NCBI GenBank assembly: GCA_030278955.1 | Contig: JAOANR010000003.1 | Span: forward strand, 58,149,628 to 58,213,627 | Length of the DNA stretch: 64,000 nt | Reading direction: 5' to 3' | DNA from: Hygrophila difformis | Taxonomy: Eukaryota; Streptophyta; Magnoliopsida; Lamiales; Acanthaceae | Part shown: one piece after another, positions 1 through 9,808 of the stretch | Layout of the letters: each line of letters starts with the position of its first letter | Numbering within the stretch: position 1 is the first letter of the stretch | The notes under the pieces: generated by a model | Seen by the model: only the letters and a program-made list of their open reading frames with translations | The model's database searches: none | What the model was told of the DNA's origin: nothing | Position numbers and translations under genes: made by a program

Positions 1-814
1 TTATTGGTAGTGTTGTACTGTTGTGGCTTGTGAGTGTTTTTAATTTTGTGGATGTGGAAATTCCTCATGTTTTATTTGGCTATTTCTTTAATTTTGCTGG
101 ATTCCGTTGATCCTCGTTAATTTTGTTGTCACTTATGTTGGAATGGGTTCGTCGGCATCGGATTTGGTAATATTGAGCTCCTTTTTTTTTCTTTTTTGTT
201 GTTGTTTGTTGTTGTTGTTGTTGTGTGCGTGTGTGTTCTTCCTTTTTTTGGAGTAGGGGTGGGTTTCCGGAAGAGTTGGGATGAATTTGTTTTCAATTTG
301 AGTTTGGGGAAATGAGTTTGGTTGGGATTTTGGATGGCTTATTCCTTGAGTTCGATTTATTTCTGGATTTGCTGCTTGCTTAATTGAAGTGGTGTGGAAA
401 AGGGTATGCTATAATTAGTAGTGGTGCATTTCCTTCTCCCATTGGATTTTTAGGAATTCATTTCGTGTCTTAGGGATTCCTATTCTGGGGAAACCCCTTG
501 CTCTTCTAATTTTGGGTTTAATTGCCACACATAGGAATTTCTACTTTATTAAGCTGTCAAATGTGAATTGATAAACACAAAAAGGTAGAGACGTGAATGG
601 ATCTTCTGGGGTTCTAAATTTTGGCACCGACAGTGTTAAAATTTGCAGATCTCTATTGTGTATGTATAAGTACTTATCTGATGCTTAAAAGGTTATCAAA
701 TTATGATGGTACGTAAGTTGTCCCCCTCATCTGACCAAGGAACACGCATGTGCAGGAAATTCTGATTAGACTGCTCAACTCTAAGTTCACGTCCTTGCTG
801 GATAATAACCGCGG
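1..814 (+). other. 5' flank and leader of the CIPK3-like gene
   Basis: No coding region is supported here. The stretch is T-rich with GTT/TTG simple repeats near 200-230. A typical 3' splice site (TGTGCAG) ends at about 755, 60 bases before the kinase ATG, so much of this interval is probably an intron in the 5' untranslated region, with the promoter upstream of the window. Confidence 0.4.
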
Positions 815-1250
815 ATGAGTCAACCCAAAGTTAAGCGTAGAATTGGGAAGTATGAGGTTGGGAGGACCATCGGTGAGGGCACTTTTGCACAAGTAAAATT
901 TGCTAGAAATTCAGAGAATGGACAGCCTGTGGCAATCAAGATTCTTGATAAGGAGAAGGTTCTTAAGCACAAAATGGCTGAACAGGTTAATCCTGTCTTT
1001 TATTTGAATAGATTCACAAGTGATATCCTCGACTGGATTCTATTGAATTGCAGCGATGAATCTAGAAGAGGGTGTGTAACTGTCTATGCTGCCTTTTTTT
1101 TAGTGTATCTTGTCTGTTATATTTAGTGGTCTTTTCATTTAATTCATTATTGGCTGCATGAACACCTTGTATGGTTTGAATTTTCAGATTCAAAGGGAGA
1201 TTGCTACCATGAAATTGATCAAACATCCCAATGTCATCCGATTGTATGAG
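815..1250 (+). pseudogene. CIPK3-like protein kinase, truncated after two coding exons
   Basis: Exon 1 (815-985) starts at an ATG and encodes the start of a Ser/Thr kinase: a basic N-terminus, GKYEVGRTIGEGTFAQVKFA with the glycine-rich loop, and VAIKILDKEKV with the ATP-binding lysine. It ends in AACAG before a GT. Exon 2 (1188-1250, 63 bases, after TTTTCAG) encodes the helix-C segment IQREIATMKLIKHPNVIRLYE. These segments are typical of CBL-interacting protein kinases and closest, from memory, to CIPK3/CIPK26, which relay calcium signals through CBL sensors. The next exon (normally starting VMASKTK) does not follow here or anywhere I looked on the plus strand. No activation loop, NAF motif or PPI domain is present, so no functional kinase can be made. 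It is either the broken 5' end of a host gene or a captured fragment. Confidence 0.8.
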
Positions 1251-1536
1251 GTTTTCATCTCTCTCTCCTCTCACTTTAATCGTACTTATTTGTAATAGCA
1301 TTTCATCTAGTCTAGATTCCAATAACGCAATGAAACGAAAACATCAAAATTCAGTTGTAAAAACTTAAACCATAACTCATAGCAATGAGCTGAACATGGA
1401 ACAAGGAGAACAAGTTAAGTTCACTGAACACAGTGAACTATAGAAGCTGGTCGGGTACAAATCTGGTAAGGTCCAATAATATGATCACAACCTCAGGCAC
1501 AAGGGCACCAGTGTATATAAGTACAATAAGCATTAC

Positions 1537-1689
1537 CTGTGCATCATTGAACACTCGGAACACATATATCTCAGTGCCTGGAGCAAAGCCAATACATTCT
1601 GCATCTTGATCAGCAATGACACCAACCATCTTTACTTTGGAACCAGTATACCCTTTTGAACAGAGAGCATCTGCTCCAAACAAGTATGT
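1537..1689 (-). pseudogene. Site-1 protease (subtilase SBT6.1-like) fragment
   Basis: The minus strand encodes GADALCSKGYTGSKVKM directly joined to VGVIADQDAECIGFAPGTEI and YVFRVFNDAQ. These match, from memory, two nearby parts of the plant site-1 protease catalytic domain: the strand before the catalytic Asp, and the segment after the catalytic His. The intervening stretch carrying the catalytic Asp and His is missing, so this is a non-functional remnant, spliced out or deleted. Flanking residues in the open frame are unrelated. Confidence 0.65.
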
Positions 1690-1989
1690 AACTTGAGATT
1701 TCTGCAATGGTGAGTTGATGACATGTAAGTTCATAAGCATACAATAAAAAGAAAACCACAAAACCGATGCTAAATAAAAGGAAGAATATAAATGTCCAGA
1801 ACAGTCAATAAACTGTCAGATTTGTGCCTGCCTGAAGCAAAAACAGGAAAAATTTGTTCGACAGGAAACTACTTAACCTTCTGTCGAGGTTTGATAAGGG
1901 ACAAAGAACTACAAACCAATGCAATCCATTTTGTGGAGGTTTTAAATGGCTTCTTAGACATGGCTTAAGCAGAAACCTATTTCTCTCGA

Positions 1990-2770
1990 TTTCAAAATCC
2001 TTTCTGGAAGTGATACACCATTTGGGCAGGCGTTCCGCGCATTGCGAATCTACAATCACAAATGAATGATCAAAGTTATAATTAATAGACTATACAACAT
2101 ATAACCATTCAGATCTACTAAACAAGGAAAACAAATAAGGACTCTTTTGATACAACAAAACATAAGTATAATTTTTCTCACTAATTTTTTTGAGAAGTTG
2201 AGGCAGAGAGTTTTTCTTGTGCTCTAACTGATCAGAATAGGACATGCAAGCAAGAGCAGTGGTGTTATAATTGGTTTTGTTCAGAGTCATAACATAGTGC
2301 ACAAAAATTTGTTTACACCAAATTGGTTTCAACTGACATGCACAAAAATTTTCTACACCACCTCCAACATTCTCAGCAATCACTACAGCGCGGACACTTC
2401 TTCCCTTTGCAACTGATCCATTAAGGATTAAATTGCCATCATCATCAACTTCATTATTGTTGGTAGAATCAGTTGAATCACTATGTCGAGAAAGATTTTC
2501 AGTTTCCTTTGCAGAATGAGGTACTGCAGCTTTATTATGCTTGTCAAAAGGCCTTGGAATTACATCGGAAACCTTTAAAGTTCTGTTATTGGCATAATTT
2601 TCCCATCAAGCTGTAACAAGTTGGATTATTATGAATAAATCTCAGACTTCCTTTCAAAATAAATACCAGGGCATACCTTTATACTGCTTTTGACTTGGTC
2701 AGAATTTTCAAAAGTAACGAATCCAACCACCATGCCTTTCTTTTTCTTGGCTGATTTAAACACAATACCC
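1990..2770 (-). pseudogene. TRMT2A-like RNA methyltransferase (CCCH/RRM type) fragment
   Basis: Minus-strand exon-like blocks match the N-terminal half of plant tRNA (uracil-5-)-methyltransferase homologues annotated as CCCH zinc-finger proteins. About 2680-2770 encodes GIVFKSAKKKKGMVVGFVTF plus ENSDQVKSSIK, the end of an RRM, before a GT donor. About 2370-2610 encodes NRTLKVSDVIPRPFDKHNKA and then an acidic linker with NGSVAKGRSVRAVV. About 2200-2260 encodes SYSDQLEHKKNSLPQLLKKI, and near 2030 is LPKWCITSRK. The methyltransferase catalytic domain is absent. The blocks lie in different frames without good splice sites between all of them, so I call it a captured, decayed fragment. Family assignment is from memory of conserved segments. 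Confidence 0.55.
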
Positions 2771-3402
2771 TGAAGTGAGACAAATTATATCATATTAGAA
2801 GACACAGTAACAGTGTTGGAACCGAATCATGTGATATCACAGACCACTGCTAAGCTTAATTAAACTGAAATTATTAGAAATATAACACCACTCAACAAAT
2901 CCTCCAAAAAATTCAAAGTCGTTTGTATACCCCACATAATCAACAATCTTCCATTAAATTCAAGTTATATTCTACCCCCACCCTTTACTACTAATTGGAA
3001 AATATAAACACGACTAAGCTTCTTTCATAGATCAGATCAAACCCAGAAAAACAATAATAAAGAAATCCTATATAATATGCCATAAAGGAAAACCCAAAGA
3101 ACCAAGAAACAAACAGTTCATACCCAATAAATTCCAGGGAGCCATGAAAATAAAAATAATCAAAGAATTCATTTCCCAAACCTTAGCTTTGGGTATGATT
3201 TTGACAGCGACTAAATTAGTAGTGACAACAATATCATCGCGTAGAGCACTACAAGGTACTTCCTATGAGCTATGGCAGTCTAATCTTAGTATTTTTGCTT
3301 ATAATCCAGTTTATTAATCGCAGTCTAATTGCAGAACTGAAAAACGGAGACCACTCAAAATTATTTCTCACGAACAACCATTGTAGGATAAATCGTTCAC
3401 TC
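2771..3402. other. Unassigned AT-rich stretch between gene fragments
   Basis: Nothing convincing is encoded here. On the minus strand 3180-3240 reads VVTTNLVAVKIIPKAK, whose VAVKIIPKAK resembles the ATP-binding segment of CDPK-related kinases. That could be a second exon of the fragment at 25828-26115, but ten residues are too few to be sure. Confidence 0.3.
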
Positions 3403-3405
3403 TAA

Positions 3406-3609
3406 GGTTGCATTTGGATGGAGGGATTTAGATTTGGGGGAGGATTTGGAGAATGGATGATCAATTTGAAATCCACCCTAAATTAACTCAACATTAGGGA
3501 TGGGATTTAAAATCCATCCCTAAATCCCTCCATTAATCCAAACAAGTGGATGGATTTGTATTATGGAGATTTTAAATACCCTTCCAAATCCCCCCATCCA
3601 AATGCAACC
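3406..3609. mobile_element. Harbinger/Tourist-type MITE
   Basis: A 204-bp element has inverted ends GGTTGCATTTGGATGG and CCATCCAAATGCAACC and an internal GGGATTTA / AAATCCATCC-rich body with no coding capacity. It is flanked by TAA (3403-3405) and TAG (3610-3612), one base off the TWA target duplication of PIF/Harbinger elements. It abuts the 3' end of the SDHAF1 remnant. Confidence 0.75.
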
Positions 3610-3899
3610 TAGGATTCTTTTGTCTGAGGAGCTTCTACGTTTAAGGATGACAGTCCCACAGTATCTGGACTCTTCAGCTGATCCAGTTGTTTCTTCCCTC
3701 GCCGTAGTAAATACTCAATGAAAAGAAAATTCTTGCGATCTACTTGTGAGGAATTTTGGCGAAACTCAGTGGTCACAATTAACTCAATCCTCCTTCGTTC
3801 TTCAAGAGCTTTGGAGCGTGCCACTCGTAAGAATCCTCTATACAGAGCAAGCACTTGCTTCTACATCCCTGAAAGCATTGGTTTGCTGGATGCTCCCAT
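3609..3899 (-). pseudogene. SDHAF1-like LYR-motif protein with a premature stop
   Basis: Reading minus from an ATG at 3899, the frame gives MGASSKPMLSGM, a TAG stop at 3863-3861, then KQVLALYRGFLRVARSK and a region ending QLDQLKSPDTVGLSSLNV. This is the LYR-motif family of succinate dehydrogenase assembly factor 1, a small mitochondrial-matrix protein that helps insert iron-sulfur clusters into complex II subunit B. The stop replaces what is normally a Gln codon. The LYR motif and the basic helix are otherwise intact. The terminal stop (3611-3609) falls exactly on the MITE junction, so the natural C-terminus has been replaced. The coding part has no intron and is nearly full length. Confidence 0.8.
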
Positions 3900-4925
3900 T
3901 GCATTTTTTGTTTGGTCGGGAATTGTCCTCAAATTTTATGTCCGGTAAATATCTCTTGCTCAATAATGTGAAGCAAAGCCAGTCTGGAGCACAGAATCTG
4001 AAGCGGTGATATTAGAACTAATTGAACCTGTTCAACAGGACTGGGTGTGAGACAAAATCATTGAATACTTGAAAGGAAAAAGATACAGTGGTGGATATTC
4101 ATCCTTCAAAGCAAATTTAAATAGGGCCTGACACAAACTTTAAGCCCAAGGAACTGAAAGCAGAAAACAGTAACAGGACGCATTCAGCACTAAGCACAGA
4201 AGAGAAATCTATTCCATGAGGCAGATTTACATATCACAGAATGAGTGTTTGGTGTTCTTTCTCTGCAGATAAACAACAACGATCCAACTTGTTTATTGTT
4301 ATTTATTTTTCAAGAGTTCATGTTTGGTTGCAACTTTATATTTTATTCTAAGAAAATACCTAAATCAACATTTAATCAGGAGCCTCATTGTACAAGAGTA
4401 ACTATCCTTGCACCTTGGCAACCACATTTCACAGATTTTACACAAGTTACATAGAAAGAAACTAAAATAATCTGTGACAGAATTCTATCACAACACAGGA
4501 AAAGAAACAGTCATGTCGCACTGCCGGCTGCTGCCTATGATTAATCATGGAAACTGAAAAGTATGCAAAAACAAACCATCAACCAGTCATACTAATTAAT
4601 AATAATCTTGTAAATATGAGAAATAAAGGCTACAATTTTAGCCTTAAGACCTTCTAAGTTTCAGTGACAGGAGAATATTGTCAAAACACCACCCTTATGG
4701 CATTGCTTGAGACCAAATCCATTAAACAGTAAAAACCATAAAGTCAATCAAATTAGTTTCTGTTTATTGAAAACATATGGAATATGATTTTCCTAGCATG
4801 GGAAAATCAATATAGTTACCATCTTTTAGGGGCAGATGCAAAAAGAATTGTTCAACCAGGGCCCAAGTTAAAGAAATATTTTTTCTTTCGCAAACAATAG
4901 AAACAAGAAAAATTATGTGTAGATG
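3900..4925. other. Non-coding flank left of E1
   Basis: No gene, RNA or repeat structure could be supported here. Open frames in this interval are short and resemble nothing I know. It is probably interior of the Helitron-like element, continuing at 24975 past E1. Confidence 0.4.
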
Positions 4926-4930
4926 AGTAC
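4926..4930. repeat. Target-site duplication of E1, left copy
   Basis: AGTAC immediately precedes the TG of the 5' LTR, and AGTAC also follows the CA of the 3' LTR at 24970-24974. A perfect 5-bp duplication is what Ty3/Gypsy integrases leave. Confidence 0.95.
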
Positions 4931-5236
4931 TGATAATGGCCAAAAATGACCATTATTTTCAATCCATTTCCGTGTCTTAAACGGGCATTTGATCGCATTC
5001 CGGTCTTACATTAAGTGAGAAAGCAGTCGAATTGGACTGATTTATGCATAATTGTAAAAATAATAAGCTGGTGTGAAAAAGACATAAATATGTAATTTTA
5101 TTACATATTTATGTTAGAAAAATCCAAAAACATGAGAAAAAGAAAAGGAAACAAAAAGATGGGAAAAAGATAGAAAAGCCCACAAAAAGAATATTTTCGG
5201 CCCATCTGGCCCAATCCAGCAGGCCCAGGAAGACCC

Positions 5237-5478
5237 TTGTCGCGGAAGCCCTTGGCGCGATGCAGTGTTCCGCGACAAAGGCATGTTCCGCGACCAACTG
5301 GCCCCAAACGAAGAGGAGACCAGCCAAGCCCCTGGCGCGATGACCCTTGTCGCGATAGCATGACTCCGCGACAAAGGCCCATTCCGCGACCAAGATGCAC
5401 AAATAGAGACACAAGACCCAGTCGAGAAGCCTTGCCACATGCAGTATGTTCCGCGACCAACTTGATGTTCCGAGACAA
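5237..5478. promoter_or_regulatory. E1 motif cluster A (U3, upstream of LTR TATA)
   Basis: Sites of the form TTGTCGCGGAA (F) or its reverse complement TTCCGCGACAA (R). F-like sites are near 5237, 5252, 5332 and 5347; R sites near 5268, 5286, 5365, 5383, 5449 and 5467. They group as F-F-R-R tetrads (5237-5295, 5332-5390); a third has recognisable R sites but badly decayed F sites near 5421-5440. Variants include TTGGCGCGATG and TTCCGAGACAA. The cluster ends about 75 bp before the TATA box. Each site has two CpGs in otherwise AT-rich DNA. Function is unknown; a protein-binding array is my inference. Confidence 0.8.
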
Positions 5479-5550
5479 AGCTGTGATGTGTGTGATGTCT
5501 TAAGACACAATGGGCTAGAATCAAGGCCCATGGGCTTAGGGTTGCACTTC

Positions 5551-5558
5551 TATAAATA
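5551..5558 (+). promoter_or_regulatory. E1 LTR TATA box
   Basis: TATAAATA follows a conserved GGGCTTAGGGTTGCACTTC context. A TATATATAG at the equivalent place in E2 (48997) supports it as the Pol II core promoter of the LTR. Confidence 0.8.
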
Positions 5559-6191
5559 TGAGGTGTCTCCCATGAGCTTAGGGTGGTTGGATGATTAGAA
5601 GCTTGAACTTTAGGAGTTCTTGAAGGCAAGTTTAGGAGTTCCTCCTTAGGTAGAGTAGTTTAGGTTTATTTTTATGTATTATTTAATTTTTGCACTTAGT
5701 TTAGCTTAGTTTAGTGTTTACTGTTCACAGTGCTTAGATAGCCATTTTCATATTATGTTTTGTTTTCTAAACTCTTGTTTTAGGGTTTGTAACACCCAAA
5801 TCATGGGTGTTAACAACACCCCTTCAATAATATGGGAAAACATTCAGTATTTGTGTCCCAAATCATGAAATGGGTCTCACACCCCATGGATTTATGCTTT
5901 CTTTTTCATTTTGGGGTCATTTGACCCCCATTTTGTTATTTTCATGTTCACTGTTAGCATATCATGGATAATGTTGTGTGGATGTGTGATCAAACCCTAG
6001 ATTAGGATTCCTGCTTTATTTTTATGTTCTGCCCAGTCTTGTTATTTTTGTTTAAGCATGTTCTTCCTTATTTTGAATGTTTCTTGCTTATTTTTAGCTT
6101 AGAATAGCTTTTTGATCTGAAATAGGGTGAGATCACGCTGTTTGCATGCCACTGTTCATTTTTGCTTTTTCTGACTTCTGTCCTGAACCAC

Positions 6192-6741
6192 CTTGGGCGC
6201 CAACCGCCTTCTGGCGCGGAACCACGTTCCGCGACAGAGTGGCTGTTCCGCGACCAAGGTGTTTCAAGACAGTTGTCTCCAAATTTAAAACCCTTTGTCG
6301 CGGAATACCTTGTCGCGGAGCCACGTTCCGCGACAAAACTATCCATGCATAGCGACAAAGGAGCCAAACTCTTGCATTTTGTCTTCATGGCTTCTTGTCG
6401 CGGAATCATCTTGTCGCGGAGCCACGTTCCGCGACAAAATCTCATTCCGAGACAGAAAAATTATGCCATGTTTCTTTGATCTTTGAACACTTTGTCGCGG
6501 AACACCTTGTCGCGGAACCACGTTCCGCGACAAAATTTCCATGCATAGCGACAAAGGTTTAAATGCCTTAGAATTTTATTAAAACACTTGTCGCGATGTT
6601 ACCCTTGTTGCGGAGCCACGTTCCGCGACAAAACCTTGCATAGCGACAAAGAGGCGTTATGCTGCCAAAAATTCTAAAAACTTGTCGGGATGTCCATGTC
6701 GCGGATCTCGGTCCGCGACAACATTTATGATATAGCGACAA
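6192..6741. promoter_or_regulatory. E1 motif cluster B (transcribed leader), six tetrads
   Basis: Six F-F-R-R tetrads start near 6192, 6295, 6395, 6492, 6587 and 6681, a spacing shrinking from 103 to 94 bp. A typical unit is TTGTCGCGGAAT, a second TTGTCGCGGAG, CCACG, TTCCGCGACAAAA, then a weaker fourth site TAGCGACAA about 20 bp on. I count about 24 sites, of which GTCGCGGA occurs seven times and TCCGCGAC seven times exactly. The cluster lies about 0.6-1.2 kb downstream of the TATA box. The first tetrad is degenerate (GGGCGCC, TGGCGCGGAA). Confidence 0.85.
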
Positions 6742-9180
6742 GGTTCCTCTCTCTATTTTGATCTCAAACAAATCTCATCCTCTCCCTATTTTATATTGCA
6801 ACACTCACATCATAGCCCCACGGGTTAGGATGTAACATTCTGGAACTGCAATATAGGGTGTTATGCTGCCCAAATTTTGATTCTCCATTTGCATCACTTA
6901 ACTGATTGAACCCTTGACTCATTAATGATTAAAAATTGAGATTAGCAATAATCACTCTTCAATAATCATCATGATTAAAGGACCTTTGTTCAATTGCCAT
7001 TAAAACATTCTTGTATAAACAAAATCCTAATGGCTTAAACAGATAATCTGGACTGTAATTAATTATGGTAGGAAGGATTATTTAAGACCATTACATGTGG
7101 ACCCGATCCACAACCTTGCATGAGAAACCAATGTCTCTCATACAATGGATCTTCTTTTGCTTCTTATTTATTTTGTCTTTGTGTGTTGTGTGGAACCATT
7201 AGTAAAGAATACCTCAGAATAATGTTGGCGGGTCCTCCCTCATGGATAACTAGCTCGTATTCTGGGTATTAGTTACTAATTGTTATTTTGCATGGTCTGA
7301 ATGGCTGTCAGTGGAAGCCTTGGCGGTTCGCCCACCCGGGGTTATAATAGCTGCTCGACTGATTTCCATCCAGATACAGTTTTATTTTTGTTATCTTAAT
7401 TTCCAAACCCAAATTTCAATCTGTAGTGGGAATCAGTTGGCCTCAGTCAATGCCAACTAATGATCATTATAGAAGGGAAGCATGTAGGTTTTTATCCGAA
7501 TTCACAGACAGTGGAGGCCCAACTGGTGTTGACACCACCATTACAGGGACTAAACTGTCTAAATTCGCTCCCTCCGAGTGATTGGGAATTTGGACAGTAG
7601 ATGTTTACAGTCCACCCGATCATTCTGCCATTACTTTGGTATCTTGACCATTCCATTCTGTGTTTCACCTTCTGTCTAGACCCGCTTCTATATTTTGGGT
7701 CAATTAATTTTACACTTCCATATATCCTTATGCATGATAATATTATGTACTGTTGTGGTCTGTAATTATTTTGGGATCCTTCCCTTGGACAATAGAAGTC
7801 TAGATCTTAAACAGATGTTGCTTTATAAACTTCCAACAAAAACCTCTTTATAAAATCCGGATCTGAGTAAGGGATAAATTCTTCAGTTATGACTAATTCA
7901 TATTCTATCAAGGGTTACATTTTGGGAATTAAGAAGCAGATTCAGCGATTAGGTCTCGTCTAGACTGAAAGGGTCTGTGTTTTAACGGAGAGTCTAGTAC
8001 CTGACAGGGAATGATTTTCAAATCCATTATTTTCCAAAATTGCTGGTTGATGGAAATGTAAGATTAGGTGCTACACCGAGATGGGGTCCACTTGGATTCA
8101 AATACAGTGTAGTAAATAATCTTAGAGGAACATCATTCAGGCCTTGGTTACTTTCCAAGATAGGGTTGAGTTTTCTTTCAACTGCTATCTTCTTCTGCCA
8201 AAGCCTACTCTTGAGTCCTGAGTGAGTGCATCCGGAACGAACTAATTTATTAGGTCGTTTCATTAGTTTGTATCTCATAATTACCCGGAAGGAAGTGAAC
8301 ACACTAGTGGTCCACTGAGAGCTGGGAGTTCTTGATCCATACTCCGTCATTCTGATGGGGAGCTGTCTGTTACTACCAGGGTCAGATTTTCAAAACCTCC
8401 GAGTGATAGGATTTTAAATGCTTTCTTTACCGCTTTCTTTTAACCGCTTTCATTAGAGGTCACTCGGTTGTATTGAGAGTTGTGTAACTGCTACTAGGAT
8501 TGACAGTTAAGGGATAGTTTAGGGCTTGATTCAAATCTTTGGGTGTGACATGGGAGAAAGATAGTGGTACTTGGCATTTCAATAAATGATGTGTCGGGTG
8601 TTGCTTATCCACCACAGATGAAGTAACACACCCAGGCCAGGGCAGTTACGAATCTGTGGTATCTTAGAAATTGCGGTTTTAAGAACATGTAAACTCATAT
8701 TGCAAGTACCTGTCTGCTAAAGGGAAAGCCTTACTGAGAGCATGAGAATTAGCTATCTGATAGAATTATCCCAAACAAAGATCTGCGTATAAAAATGGAA
8801 GTTTAATATTGCTGTATCTCACTCTTGTCCAATTTTCATTCTTTTCTTCCTGTCCTTTCTGTCCACATTGTGACTCAACTTCACGGTTGGCACAATGCTC
8901 CTTTTCCCTGCTTTCGTAGATAATGTTTACTGCATTCTTAGAATAATTCTTACCCGCTTTCTAGAATAGATTTATTTGCTTTGTAGATTAATTTAACTGC
9001 TTGCTAGATCTAATTTACATTCATGTCAATAGTTATTAGTCTCCTTTCAAACCTATTGAGCAATACGAATGGAAAATCTAGTAAAACGACGTGGGACCTG
9101 CTTCTATCGCACATCCTCCAGTGAACGATCCGGTCTTACTATAAATTACTGCAATTTTTTGACACCGTGCGCTTTCGGGC

Positions 9181-9645
9181 CACAGTTTCTTAAACACGAG
9201 CAATAAAAACATGACCACTCATAAATATATCCCTAATCACAACTCCGCCATCATAAATTGGTTTCATTAAATAAAATCTAAACCAGGACCATGATTTTTC
9301 GGAAAAATACTCATGTAGTGGGAACTTGCCAAAAGTTTCATGGCAGGAACTCTCATGGCAAGAATTGATGAGAAGCATCATGGCATACTTGCCGGGGATC
9401 CTCAGTGTGACAGGCTGAGGGTCAACCTATCCCGGCTATGCCATGAGATTTGTCAACATTTCATGACAGGGAGGACCACAGCGCCATTTGAAATTAAAGC
9501 ACCACACTTGAGTGATAAAAAGACTAATAATCTGGATATAACCCTAAACCCTTTCCCGTGAATCATAACTCTTTTCATGTAATAAATCTAACCTGGTATA
9601 TTTTTAAGGAAATGCTCGTGGGGCGGAAATTGTCAAAAAGTTTCA
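9181..9645 (+). repeat. Decayed LTR-terminus/PBS copies at the end of U5
   Basis: The last about 125 bp of the LTR (ATATAACCCTAAACCC through GAATCATAACTC and TCTAACCTGG to GTCAAAAAGTTTCA) resembles 9200-9345 (ATATATCCCTAATCAC, CATAAATTGG, TCTAAACCAGG, TGCCAAAAGTTTCATGGCA). The upstream copy ends in GTTTCATGGCA, and TTGCCGGGGATC follows at 9388, echoing the real LTR-end/PBS junction. E2 has the same arrangement (52590-52827). Confidence 0.7.
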
Positions 9646-9663
9646 TGGCGCCGTTGCCGGGGA
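9646..9663 (+). other. E1 primer binding site, tRNA-Asp
   Basis: TGGCGCCGTTGCCGGGGA begins the base after the LTR. From memory it is the complement of the 3' end of plant tRNA-Asp(GUC) including CCA, the primer typical of Athila elements. Confidence 0.9.
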
Positions 9664-9808
9664 GGATGCAGCGCCGTTTTATTTAGAGAATTACATTCCT
9701 CATTGCTCCTAGAGTAGCTTATATATATATAATTATAAATATTCACCTTCAGAACCACTTCTAACCTGGGGATTGTACAGGTACTGTCATTATTGAAGCC
9801 GTTGTTCT

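Larger units (their letters stand above)
4931..9645 (+). repeat. E1 5' LTR (4715 bp)
   Basis: It begins TGATAATGGCC and ends AAAGTTTCA directly before the primer binding site, and is matched by 20255-24969 at a constant offset of 15,324. A TATAAATA box at 5551 puts the U3/R border near 5580, leaving about 4.1 kb of R plus U5, an unusually long transcribed leader. Motif clusters lie in U3 (5237-5478) and in R/U5 (6192-6741). The 5' tip can fold through ATAATGG and CCATTAT. Near its 3' end are decayed copies of its own terminus. No gene is encoded; short open frames come from the motif arrays. Confidence 0.95.

Noticed and set aside
5237..5503. Open frames of 60-170 codons across the LTR motif clusters, on both strands (for example 5114-5629 and 6162-6479)
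   Set aside because: They consist of translated motif repeats (RNVAPRQ, SRNTLSR and similar), lack recognisable domains, often lack a real ATG, and recur only because the LTR recurs. They are by-products of GC-rich arrays.
6192..6741. CRISPR-like spaced repeats
   Set aside because: Sites alternate in orientation, vary in sequence and spacing, and lie in a plant LTR; there is no constant direct repeat or cas gene.
8027..8350. Antisense frame of 107 codons inside the E1 LTR
   Set aside because: No similarity recognised; duplicated only with the LTR; E2 does not preserve it.
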